Positions 7,504 through 15,236 of a stretch of 18,891 nucleotides of DNA are shown here, in pieces. Origin of the DNA: JBBDWK01 sp040902885. GTDB lineage: Bacteria > Acidobacteriota > Terriglobia > Bryobacterales > Bryobacteraceae. The number at the start of each line of letters is the position of its first letter. Within the stretch, counting starts at the first letter, position 1. The stretch is taken from contig JBBDWK010000080.1 of assembly GCA_040902885.1 (NCBI GenBank), forward strand, positions 1 through 18,891, written 5' to 3'. Position numbers and translations under genes: made by a program. Under the pieces are notes generated by a model, which did not search any database, was not told where the DNA came from, and was given only the letters and a program-made list of their open reading frames with translations.

Positions 7504-9329
7504 AGGACCATCTGCGCCTCTTACGTTACGCGGCTCCTTACTGGCCCTTGATTGCCGTTTCGGTCCTTTTGATGGCCTGTGTCGGCGCGGCGCACGCGGG
7601 CATAGCGCTGCTGATTGGCCCCATCTTCGATCGCGTGCTCAACCCCGCCTCGCCCGATGTTCCGGTGCTCCTGTTCCGCATGCCGGTCCTGGACTTTCCG
7701 ATCTATCTCCACCAGATTGTGCCGGATCCGATTCACAACGTCTGGACCGCGGTGGCATTCGGCATTCTGGCTTCGTTCCTGGTGAAAGGTATCTGCGACT
7801 ACCTGGGCAACTACCTCGTGAACTACGCCGGTTACTCGGCCGTGATGGACCTGCGCAATCAGGTCTTCGACAAAGTGCTCCGGCAAGGCGCCGGATTCTT
7901 CGAGTCGCATTCGACGGGCCGTCTGATGTCCTCCATCATGAGCGATATCGAGAAGATTCAGGTTGCCGCCTCGCACATCCTGGCGGACCTGATGCGGCAG
8001 TCTTTCATGGCCATCGGGCTGTTGCTGGTAATCATGAGCAAGGATTGGCTGCTCGCGATCGTGAGCCTGACCGTGCTGCCCATCGTTCTGGTGCCGACGG
8101 CGCGCATCGGCAAACGCATCCGGCGCACCACCAGAAGCGTGCAGGACGGTACGGGCGAGCTGAGCCAGGTTTTGCAGGAGACGCTCAGCGGCCACCAGGT
8201 GGTGAAGGCCTTCGGGACCGAATCCTACGAGGCGCGGCGGTTCGAGAGCGCCGGGCGGAGACTGCTCAAGAGCAACCTCCGCTATGTCCTCCAACAATCG
8301 CTTGCCTCCCCGCTGATCGAATTGCTCGGGGCCACGACCATCGTCGGTCTGCTGATCTATGCCCGCACCCAGATCAAGGCGGGCGAGATGAGCGCGGGCG
8401 AGTTCACCAGCTTTGTGATCGCCTTGCTGATGCTCTATGAGCCGGTAAAACGCCTCACCGGAATCCATAACATTTTTCAGCAGGCTTTGGGCGCGTCGCA
8501 GACGGTCTTCGAGTACCTGGAACGCCCCGACGAGATGGCCGATAGACCGGGAGTGGCGCGCCTCGAGGGCTTCCGGGAATCAATCCTGTTCGACCAGGTT
8601 GGCTTCCGGTATCCGAATTCGCCGAATGGGTTCCAGCTTGAGTCCGTCTGCCTGGAGGTGAAAGCCGGCGAAGTGGCGGCTCTGGTTGGACCGAGCGGCG
8701 CGGGGAAATCCACCTTGGTTAGCCTGCTGCCCCGCTTTTACGACGTCACCGCGGGGGCCATTCGCATCGACGGACGGGACATCCGCGACCTCCAGCTTTC
8801 CTCCCTGCGGGAGAAGATCGGCATCGTCTCGCAGGAGACCTTCCTGTTCAACGATACGGTGGCCAGTAACATCGCCTACGGGCAGCCTAACATGCCGATG
8901 GAGAAGGTTCGCCGCGCGGCCGAGATGGCGCTGGCGGACGAGTTCATCGCCCGTCTTCCCCAGGGGTATGACACGGTGGTTGGCGAACGCGGCGTGAAAT
9001 TGAGCGGCGGACAGCGCCAGCGCCTCGCCATCGCGCGCGCGCTGCTGAAGGACGCGCCCATCCTGATCCTGGACGAAGCCACCTCGCACCTCGACACCGA
9101 GTCCGAGATGCTGGTGCAGCGCGCGCTAGGCAATTTGATGCGGGATCGCACGGTGATCGTCATCGCCCACCGTCTTTCCACAGTGCGCCGCGCGGACAAG
9201 ATCGTGGTGGTCGAGGACGGCCGGATTTCCGAGATCGGGACCCATGAGGAGCTGGTGAGCGGGGGAGGAATTTATCAACGGCTGCACGACTTGCAGTATG
9301 TTGAACTGGATACGGTGGCTAACCTTTGA
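7500..9329 (+). CDS. msbA: MsbA-type lipid exporter ABC transporter
   Basis: A 609-residue half-transporter with six predicted membrane helices in the first 330 residues or so, fused to one ATPase domain. The ATPase motifs are all intact: Walker A GPSGAGKST at 397-405, Q-loop Gln445, signature LSGGQ at 501-505, Walker B ILILDE with Asp525 and catalytic Glu526, and switch His557. Length and order match MsbA, which flips lipid A-core across the inner membrane as a homodimer. Because related multidrug exporters look similar, the msbA symbol rests mainly on the adjacent glycosyltransferase and Trm112-like genes. The ATG overlaps the stop of the glycosyltransferase, so translation is probably coupled. 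No lpxK follows; the next gene is yicC, also overlapping by 4 bases. Confidence 0.88.
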   Translation: MKDHLRLLRYAAPYWPLIAVSVLLMACVGAAHAGIALLIGPIFDRVLNPASPDVPVLLFRMPVLDFPIYLHQIVPDPIHNVWTAVAFGILASFLVKGICDYLGNYLVNYAGYSAVMDLRNQVFDKVLRQGAGFFESHSTGRLMSSIMSDIEKIQVAASHILADLMRQSFMAIGLLLVIMSKDWLLAIVSLTVLPIVLVPTARIGKRIRRTTRSVQDGTGELSQVLQETLSGHQVVKAFGTESYEARRFESAGRRLLKSNLRYVLQQSLASPLIELLGATTIVGLLIYARTQIKAGEMSAGEFTSFVIALLMLYEPVKRLTGIHNIFQQALGASQTVFEYLERPDEMADRPGVARLEGFRESILFDQVGFRYPNSPNGFQLESVCLEVKAGEVAALVGPSGAGKSTLVSLLPRFYDVTAGAIRIDGRDIRDLQLSSLREKIGIVSQETFLFNDTVASNIAYGQPNMPMEKVRRAAEMALADEFIARLPQGYDTVVGERGVKLSGGQRQRLAIARALLKDAPILILDEATSHLDTESEMLVQRALGNLMRDRTVIVIAHRLSTVRRADKIVVVEDGRISEIGTHEELVSGGGIYQRLHDLQYVELDTVANL

Positions 9330-10219
9330 CACTCCGCAGCATGACCGGCTTTGCCCGCGTCAGACAACAGGCGGCCGAAGGCGAGATCGTCCTGAACCTG
9401 AAGAGCGTCAACCATCGCGGGCTGGACATCCACTTTCACGTCGCCCCCGAGCTCGACCCCTTCGAGGAATCCCTGCGCGCTATCATCCGGCAGCGAGTGG
9501 CCAGAGGGCACATGCAGGTTCACGCGGCGCTCAACCGTACTTCGGGTTGCGTTCAGGGCAGCCTGAACCGGAGCCTGCTCGAAAACTATCTGGGCGCCTT
9601 CCGGCAAGCGCAGGAAGAGTTCCAACTTAACGGCCAGCCCGACCTGAATCTCGCGCTCCGCATACCGGGAATGTTCCGCGTGGACGTTCCGGCCGAGCTG
9701 AACGAGGAGTTCGCGTCCGTCCTGGCCGCCGCCGCCGAGCAGGCCTGCGACCTGCTGAACGCTTTCCGGGAGCGGGAAGCGGCCGAGATCGCCGTGGAGA
9801 TGCGCGACCGCTGCATCACCATTCGATCTGGCGTGGAGCAGATGGAGAAGATCCGCTCGAAAGCCACGGCGGCTTTTCAGAAGCGACTCAAGCAGAGGCT
9901 GGGCGAACTTTTGCGGGGAGCCGGCCTGGAGCCGCAAAGGCTGGCGCAGGAAGCGGCGGTGCTCGCCGACCGCAGCGACATCAGCGAGGAGCTGGTTCGG
10001 CTCCGCACGCACGTAGGCCAGGTGGAGGAACTGCTGAACGCGGGGGGCGAGGTCGGCAAGAAGCTGGACTTTCTGCTCCAGGAGATGAACCGCGAGACCA
10101 ACACCATCCTGTCCAAAACAGGCGGGCTGGGAGAAATCGGGCTTACGATTACAGATTTGGCGCTGGGCGCCAAGGCGGAAATCGACAAGCTGCGCGAGCA
10201 GTCCTTAAACCTTGAATAA
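9326..10219 (+). CDS. yicC: YicC/YloC-family endoribonuclease
   Basis: A 297-residue member of the YicC/YloC family, recently described as RNA endonucleases involved in small-RNA turnover. The start is a TTG overlapping the transporter stop (TTGA); it gives MTLRSMTGFA, which matches the conserved family beginning, whereas the next ATG would remove it. The C-terminal domain contains the well-conserved block from DRSDISEELVRL through GKKLDFLLQEMNRE, T-I-L-S-K and AEIDKLREQSLNLE. The product should be a cytoplasmic oligomer. In many bacteria yicC precedes gmk and rpoZ, as it does here. The remA gene that sits between them in Bacillus is absent. Confidence 0.93.
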   Translation: MTLRSMTGFARVRQQAAEGEIVLNLKSVNHRGLDIHFHVAPELDPFEESLRAIIRQRVARGHMQVHAALNRTSGCVQGSLNRSLLENYLGAFRQAQEEFQLNGQPDLNLALRIPGMFRVDVPAELNEEFASVLAAAAEQACDLLNAFREREAAEIAVEMRDRCITIRSGVEQMEKIRSKATAAFQKRLKQRLGELLRGAGLEPQRLAQEAAVLADRSDISEELVRLRTHVGQVEELLNAGGEVGKKLDFLLQEMNRETNTILSKTGGLGEIGLTITDLALGAKAEIDKLREQSLNLE

Positions 10220-10229
10220 ACACCGATCC

Positions 10230-10850
10230 ATGCCCATCGTCTTTATCATCTCGGCGCCATCCGGCTCCGGCAAGACGACCCTGGTCAGCCGCCTCCTCAA
10301 ACGCGTGCCCCGCCTCAAGTTCTCCGTGTCCTATACCACCCGGCGGCCCAGAAATAATGAAAAAGAAGGCGAAAACTACCACTTTATCTCCAAGGAGGAG
10401 TTCGAAGCCCGTATCGGGAAGGACGAATTCCTGGAGTGGGCCAAGGTTTTCGGCAATTACTACGGAACCCACCGGAGCGCGTTGGACGAGGCCTGCGCGG
10501 AGGATCTCGATTTGGTGCTCGACATCGACGTGCAGGGTGCGGGACAATTGAGAAGGAAGATTCCGGCAGCAGTGTCGATATTCATTCTGGCTCCCTCCCG
10601 CCAGGTTTTGGAACAACGTTTGCGTTCCCGTTCGCAGGATTCCGACGAAGTCATCGAGAGACGTTTGCGGGATGCCGGCCGGGAGATAGGGAACTACAGA
10701 GAGTACGATTACGTGCTGGTAAACGACGATCTGAGCTCGTCCGAGGAGATTCTGGCGGCGATCGTGCTGGCCGAGCGCTCGAATCTGAGGCGCATGGAGG
10801 AACGGATCCAGCCGGTTCTCGAATCCTACGAGCTTGGGAGCCCGGATTAA
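10230..10850 (+). CDS. gmk: Guanylate kinase
   Basis: A cytoplasmic enzyme that phosphorylates GMP to GDP with ATP. It is 206 residues from the ATG at 10230, close to the 207 of the E. coli enzyme. The P-loop is APSGSGKTT (residues 9-17). The GMP-binding region has SYTTRRPR and GENYHFISKEEF, followed by GNYYGTHR, the DIDVQGAGQLR strand, and a lid with RLRSRSQDSDEVIERRL. A TTG at 10212, overlapping the end of yicC, could add six residues (MNKHRS), but neither start has a clear ribosome binding site. It stands between yicC and rpoZ in the conserved order, linking nucleotide supply to the omega subunit gene. Confidence 0.96.
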   Translation: MPIVFIISAPSGSGKTTLVSRLLKRVPRLKFSVSYTTRRPRNNEKEGENYHFISKEEFEARIGKDEFLEWAKVFGNYYGTHRSALDEACAEDLDLVLDIDVQGAGQLRRKIPAAVSIFILAPSRQVLEQRLRSRSQDSDEVIERRLRDAGREIGNYREYDYVLVNDDLSSSEEILAAIVLAERSNLRRMEERIQPVLESYELGSPD

Positions 10851-10880
10851 GAAGTTAAGATTGACGAACAACGAGGTAAA

Positions 10881-11120
10881 ATGCCCGATTCCGCTGCCCC
10901 ATCGAATGCTTACTGCACCATTCCGGACGATTCCGAGCAGAGCATTTACCGTTTCATCATCGTATCCGCGAAGCGCGCCCGCCAGCTTCAGAACGGCGCG
11001 CGTCCTTTCCTTCCGACTACCTCCAAGAAGCCAACTGTAATCGCCACCGAAGAGGTGCGGCGCGGTCTCGTGAAATACGAGATTCTCGGCCTGGAAGAGA
11101 CGCGCGCGGGAAAAGTCTAA
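10881..11120 (+). CDS. rpoZ: RNA polymerase omega subunit
   Basis: A 79-residue small subunit that assists beta-prime folding and RNA polymerase assembly and, in some bacteria, forms part of a ppGpp site. The conserved helix SIYRFIIVSAKRARQLQNGARP is followed by KPTVIATEEVRRGLVKYE, the usual omega layout. GAGG (10873-10876) lies 4 bases before the ATG. The gene is 30 bases after gmk and 5 bases before coaBC, matching the gmk-rpoZ-coaBC order of many phyla. The first 20 residues are not conserved in the family. Confidence 0.92.
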   Translation: MPDSAAPSNAYCTIPDDSEQSIYRFIIVSAKRARQLQNGARPFLPTTSKKPTVIATEEVRRGLVKYEILGLEETRAGKV

Positions 11121-11125
11121 ATCGC

Positions 11126-12346
11126 ATGAAGGCGCTTCTGGGAGTCGGAGGCGGCATCGCGGCCTACAAGGCAGCCGAGCTGGCGCGAGCTTTGATGGAC
11201 TGCGGCGCCTCCGTGCAGGTGGTAATGACCGCCGCCGCCCAGGAGTTTGTCCGTCCTTTGACCTTCGCCGCGCTCACCGGCCGCAAAGTGATCACGGGCC
11301 TGTTCTCTTCCGAATCGAGCGAAGCCACGCTTTCGAGCGCCATCGAACACGTAGGCGTAGCCCAGGAGCACGACGTCCTGGTGGTCGCCCCGGCGACGGC
11401 CGACCTGCTGGCAAAGTTCAGCCATGGGCTGGCGGACGACTTTCTGACCACCACGTATCTGGCATTCGCCGGGCCGGTGATTCTCGCTCCCGCGATGAAC
11501 ACCAATATGTGGCGGCATCCCGCGACGCAGGAGAACGTCCGGCGCTTGCGCGCGCGGGGGCACAGCATCGTCGAGCCCGAAGACGGCTACCTCGCCTGCG
11601 GCATGGTGGGACCCGGAAGGCTTGCCGATCCGGCAACCATCGCCGGCGCGGTAGTTCGCGAGCTGGAGCGCCGCAACACCTTGAGCGGCGAAACCGTACT
11701 GGTGACGGCCGGCCCGACGCAGGAGCCCATTGACCCGGTTCGTTACGTGACCAACCGGTCGAGCGGCAAGATGGGCTACTCGGTGGCCGAGGCCGCCGTA
11801 AGCCGGGGCGCGCGGGTGATCCTGATATCCGGTCCCGTACACCTGGAGCCTCCCTCGGGCGTGAAAGTCGTTCCCGTGAGAACGGCCGTCGAGATGCGCG
11901 CCGCGGTGATGGAACATCTTCCCGAAGCCACCATCGTGGTCAAGTGCGCCGCGGTCGCCGATTTCCACCTCTCCAAGGTGCCCGATCAGAAAATCAAGAA
12001 GACCGCCGCGCGGCTTTCCCTTGAATTCGATCCGACGCCGGACATATTGAGTGAAGTGGGCCGCAATAAGGGCGACCGCCTGCTCATTGGATTTGCGGCC
12101 GAAACCCAGAACCTGGAATCCGAAGCGAAGCGCAAGCTGGAGTCGAAGAACTGCGATATGGTGGTCGCGAACCATGTCGGCGGAGACGATACGGGCTTCG
12201 AATCGGACGAGAACGAGGCCCTCCTGGTGCTGCGAAACGGCGCCGTCATCGAGCATCCCCGCTCCTCCAAGCGGGAATTGGCCGAGCGCATTTTCGACGA
12301 GGCGATGAAGCTGCGCCTGGATCTCCTCGCGGCCCATGAATCCTGA
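11126..12346 (+). CDS. coaBC: Bifunctional CoaBC (phosphopantothenoylcysteine synthetase/decarboxylase)
   Basis: A 406-residue flavoprotein of coenzyme A synthesis that joins cysteine to 4'-phosphopantothenate and decarboxylates the product. The N-terminal CoaC half starts GVGGGIAAYKAAELAR and has His75, the PAMN motif with Asn125, and Cys158 in the substrate flap ACGMVGPGRL. The C-terminal CoaB half begins near residue 189 with VLVTAGPTQEPIDPVRYVTN, Asn210, SSGKMG and Lys289 in the KIKK stretch. These positions coincide with the catalytic residues I recall for the E. coli enzyme, so both activities should be intact. The ATG is 5 bases after rpoZ, and the gene overlaps the next one by 11 bases. 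Confidence 0.96.
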   Translation: MKALLGVGGGIAAYKAAELARALMDCGASVQVVMTAAAQEFVRPLTFAALTGRKVITGLFSSESSEATLSSAIEHVGVAQEHDVLVVAPATADLLAKFSHGLADDFLTTTYLAFAGPVILAPAMNTNMWRHPATQENVRRLRARGHSIVEPEDGYLACGMVGPGRLADPATIAGAVVRELERRNTLSGETVLVTAGPTQEPIDPVRYVTNRSSGKMGYSVAEAAVSRGARVILISGPVHLEPPSGVKVVPVRTAVEMRAAVMEHLPEATIVVKCAAVADFHLSKVPDQKIKKTAARLSLEFDPTPDILSEVGRNKGDRLLIGFAAETQNLESEAKRKLESKNCDMVVANHVGGDDTGFESDENEALLVLRNGAVIEHPRSSKRELAERIFDEAMKLRLDLLAAHES

Positions 12347-13088
12347 ACAGCTCCGGCAATATTTGGGTTATTTTCAGGATCTGGGAATCCAATCGCTGTA
12401 CCGCCGTCAGTGCGAAGAGCCGAGCACCGAACCGCGCGCGTCAGCATGCGGACAGGCTGAAGAAATGCCCCAACCCCCTCTAATCGACGCGCCGCTTCCC
12501 GGCCTTGCGCCCGAGCAGGATTCGCTGTTCCGCATCAGGCAGGACATCGGAGATTGCACGCGATGCGGCCTGCATGAAGGGCGCAAGAACATCGTCTTCG
12601 GCTCCGGCAACGAGCAGGCGAAGCTGGTGTTTGTGGGCGAAGGGCCGGGCGCGGACGAAGATGAGCAGGGCCTGCCATTCGTCGGACGCGCCGGCGAACT
12701 GCTCACACAGATGATCGAGAACACGGCTTCCAAGGAGGGCATTCCGCTCAAGCGGCCGGACGTGTACATCTGCAACGTGGTGAAGTGCAGGCCTCCGCAG
12801 AACCGGACCCCGCTGCCCGATGAGATGGAAATCTGCGGGCAGTTCTTGTTCCGGCAGCTTCGGGTCATCAGGCCGAAGGCCATCTGCGCGCTGGGGGGCA
12901 CGGCGGCCCGCGCGCTGCTCGGCCGCACCGAGGGAGTCACCCGGCTGCGGGGCGCCTGGCACAAGTGGGGCGATATCCCCGTCATAGTCACCTACCACCC
13001 TTCCTATCTGCTGCGGGGCTACAATCAGCAAGCCAAGCGCGAGGCCTGGGAAGACCTGAAGAAGGTTCTGCACTTCGTATATGACTGA
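12336..13088 (+). CDS. Family 4 uracil-DNA glycosylase with [4Fe-4S] cluster
   Basis: A 250-residue DNA repair enzyme that removes uracil from DNA. Four cysteines in the family-4 arrangement, C74-x2-C77 and C151-x15-C167, should bind an iron-sulfur cluster. The catalytic region is GEGPGADEDEQGLPFVGRAG (101-120), and the second active-site motif is HPSYLLR near the C-terminus. The N-terminus (residues 1-24) resembles a short helical leader, followed by a low-complexity linker to about residue 60, where a REP-like element encodes part of the chain. The ATG at 12336 overlaps coaBC by 11 bases, which suggests coupled translation. The assignment to family 4 is secure; the linker is probably disordered. 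Confidence 0.92.
   Translation: MNPEQLRQYLGYFQDLGIQSLYRRQCEEPSTEPRASACGQAEEMPQPPLIDAPLPGLAPEQDSLFRIRQDIGDCTRCGLHEGRKNIVFGSGNEQAKLVFVGEGPGADEDEQGLPFVGRAGELLTQMIENTASKEGIPLKRPDVYICNVVKCRPPQNRTPLPDEMEICGQFLFRQLRVIRPKAICALGGTAARALLGRTEGVTRLRGAWHKWGDIPVIVTYHPSYLLRGYNQQAKREAWEDLKKVLHFVYD
12432..12451. repeat. REP-like palindromic element 2 (CCGC-N12-GCGG)
   Basis: CCGC (12432-12435) and GCGG (12448-12451) enclose 12 bases, the same architecture as the element at 3662-3681 but with a different centre. It lies in frame inside the uracil-DNA glycosylase gene, where it encodes about residues 33-39 of the linker. On the minus strand the surrounding sequence reads ADARGS, a translated string I recall from dispersed acidobacterial repeats. 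Family membership is inferred, not proven. Confidence 0.45.
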
Positions 13089-14481
13089 GGTGGACCGCCC
13101 GCCCGCGTGGGCGTCGCGGCTCGCCATGGCCTCGCTGGCCGCCGTGCTGGGAGCCAATATTTACCGGGCTTGTACTCAGTCTATAACATCTGATGAAGCT
13201 TACACTTACAATCTTTTCCTGAACCAGGGAATTAAGCAATTATTTGCCCGGTACGATGCCGCCCATCACGTCCTGAACACCTACCTCTGCCAGATTTCGA
13301 TTGCGCTGTTTGGCGTGTCGGAACTGAGCATGCGCTTGCCGAGCCTGGCCGGAGGCGCGCTGTACCTGCTGGGCTTATTTCGCCTTTCCGGCTACCTGTT
13401 CGCTTCGCCCGCCTGGTTCCTGTTATCGATCGGTCTACTCGCGCTGAATCCGTTTGTGCTCGATCATCTCTCCGCGGCCCGGGGATATGGCTCCGGGCTG
13501 GCCTGCCTGATCTGGGCATTCTACTTCGCCTTGCGCTATCTGGACGAGAGGCGCGAGAGCCTTCTCTACGGTTGCGGCCTTTGCCTGGGTCTTGCGGTGG
13601 CCTTCAATCTCGTATTCGCATTCCCGGCCGCCGGACTGGGTGCGATGCTGGCGCTCCTGCTCATCCGTCAATCGGGCGATCTCTGGCGACTCTCGGACCA
13701 TCTCGCCGTCCCGGCCATCGTTTCCGCCTTCCTTTTCGTGATTCTGCCGCTCGGGCGCGCGGAGACATCGAACTTCTATGCCGGGGAACCGTCTCTGAAC
13801 GACACGCTCCGGGGATTGATGACTTTCTCCTTTCATTACCATCCTGAGCGTTCCATCTGGCTGCGGGTCGAGGTTCCGATCGCCGCTGTGGCGGTCCTGG
13901 GAACCATCGCGCTCGCAGTGGCGGTGAGGAGCGCTGGGCGCCGGCCGCTTCTGCTCGTATCCGGATCGATGGCGGTAACCTTCGGCCTGATCTTCGCGGC
14001 GCATCAACTCTTCGGCACTCCGTATCCCATGACTCGCACGGCCATCTACTGGATTCCCCTTTCCGCGCTCGCGGCGACCCTGCTCGCCGCTCAAGCGCCA
14101 CGGCCGGTTCGCATAGCAGGATATGCAATTCTTCTCGCCTGCGCCCTCCAGTTCGCGATTCAGTTCCAGGTCGAATCCTATGCCGAGTGGCGCTACGACG
14201 CGGGAAGCAAACGCGTTATAGCGCGGATGCGCGAATACCACGCCCTCCATCCCCGAGAGAACGTGGCCGTGAGAGCCTCCTGGCTTGTCGAATCCAGCCT
14301 CAACTTCTACCGGCAAATGCACAACCTGACCTGGATGGAGCCGGTGAAGCGGGAGGACTTCAATAGGTCTCACGATTACTTCGTCCTCCTTCCCCACGAG
14401 CAGGCGCTGGTTGGGCTGCTCAGTCTGCGGGTGATCTACCGCGACTCCGTTTCCGGGGCGGTATTCGCGGTGCTACGCTAA
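13081..14481 (+). CDS. Polytopic membrane protein, GT-C glycosyltransferase-like
   Basis: A 466-residue inner-membrane protein with about ten hydrophobic helices and a short soluble C-terminal part (from about residue 385). After the first helix a periplasmic loop carries SDEAYTYN with Asp38-Glu39, the position and form of the acidic motif in GT39/GT83-type lipid-linked sugar transferases such as Pmt and ArnT. LNTYLCQISIALFGVSELSMRLPSLAGG matches the next conserved part of these families. It probably moves a sugar from a polyprenyl-phosphate donor onto a lipid, glycan or protein; donor and acceptor are unknown. The ATG overlaps the glycosylase gene by 8 bases. The coding sequence for the DE motif lies in a 96-base AT-rich island (13157-13252). 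Confidence 0.75.
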   Translation: MTEVDRPPAWASRLAMASLAAVLGANIYRACTQSITSDEAYTYNLFLNQGIKQLFARYDAAHHVLNTYLCQISIALFGVSELSMRLPSLAGGALYLLGLFRLSGYLFASPAWFLLSIGLLALNPFVLDHLSAARGYGSGLACLIWAFYFALRYLDERRESLLYGCGLCLGLAVAFNLVFAFPAAGLGAMLALLLIRQSGDLWRLSDHLAVPAIVSAFLFVILPLGRAETSNFYAGEPSLNDTLRGLMTFSFHYHPERSIWLRVEVPIAAVAVLGTIALAVAVRSAGRRPLLLVSGSMAVTFGLIFAAHQLFGTPYPMTRTAIYWIPLSALAATLLAAQAPRPVRIAGYAILLACALQFAIQFQVESYAEWRYDAGSKRVIARMREYHALHPRENVAVRASWLVESSLNFYRQMHNLTWMEPVKREDFNRSHDYFVLLPHEQALVGLLSLRVIYRDSVSGAVFAVLR

Positions 14482-15236
14482 TGGCCATGCGCGCGGAAAT
14501 CGAGGATTTGATTCCACTGCGAGAGTTGGCGTCCGGGGCCAGGGTACTCGACCTGGGATGCGGTTCCGGGACGATCCCCTACGATCTCTACCCGCACGTG
14601 AACTTCATCGGATCCGACTGCTACGCTAACGCGCAGACGGCGCGCTGGCCCGCTAACGCCTGTCTCGCTCTAGGAGACGCCGAGTGTCTGCCGTATGCAG
14701 ACGGCAGTTTCGAAGGGGCTGTCTGTAACTTCGTCTTCGAACACTTCTCCGATCCCCGCGCGGCGCTTCGCGAGCTCGATCGCATCCTCCTCCCAAACGG
14801 ATTTCTGTACATCTCGTTCCCGCTCTCCGGCAGCCTTCACGACCGCTTGTACCGCTTCGCGCTGAAGGGCGGGGGACACTTGCAGCGCTACACGTTCGAG
14901 AGTTTTCTGGCGATGACTTACAAGGAGACCGGCTTCAAGCTCACCGCCTATTCCCCCATGCGCAGCGGTTTCACATGGGTCCAGCATCTTCCGTACGGCA
15001 AACTGATATACCGGCTGCTGTTCAACGCTTTTCGGCTCTGGTCGAAGGCCGGTTTCGATCCGCTGGAAGGCAGCGACTTCATGATGCTCTTCCATCTGGG
15101 CGACCGGCGGGGTTACCAGCCCTCTGCCATGACCTGCGCCGTCTGCGGCGACAACGCACCTGGGCAAAAGCCCGGCCGGTATTGGGATTGCCCGCGTTGC
15201 TCGTTCCGGAACATTTCGGTGCCCCGTGGTGCCTGA
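14481..15236 (+). CDS. Class I SAM methyltransferase with C-terminal zinc ribbon
   Basis: A 251-residue protein. A Rossmann methyltransferase core has motif I VLDLGCGSG (22-30), an acidic motif II region ending IGSDCY, LGDAECLPYADGSFEGAVCNFVFEH (motif III/IV type) and LLPNGFLYISFP; it belongs to the Methyltransf_11-like group. The last 35 residues form a likely zinc ribbon, with C219-x2-C222 and C237-x2-C240, which is not usual in this group. The target is not readable; the neighbours suggest a lipid-linked sugar or polysaccharide. The start ATG shares a base with the preceding stop (TAATG), implying coupled translation with the GT-C-like protein. The gene ends inside the next one, with an 11-base overlap. 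Confidence 0.82.
   Translation: MAMRAEIEDLIPLRELASGARVLDLGCGSGTIPYDLYPHVNFIGSDCYANAQTARWPANACLALGDAECLPYADGSFEGAVCNFVFEHFSDPRAALRELDRILLPNGFLYISFPLSGSLHDRLYRFALKGGGHLQRYTFESFLAMTYKETGFKLTAYSPMRSGFTWVQHLPYGKLIYRLLFNAFRLWSKAGFDPLEGSDFMMLFHLGDRRGYQPSAMTCAVCGDNAPGQKPGRYWDCPRCSFRNISVPRGA

Noticed and set aside
8379..8404. Near-repeat GCGGGCGAGATGA / GCGGGCGAGTTCA in the exporter gene
   Set aside because: Short and within conserved coding sequence (AGEMSAGEF, linker typical of MsbA-type exporters); no sign of a mobile or regulatory repeat.
11117..12337. Minus-strand open frame of 406 codons opposite coaBC
   Set aside because: CoaBC has all of its catalytic residues, while the antisense frame has no family features; same-length antisense frames are common in GC-rich genes.
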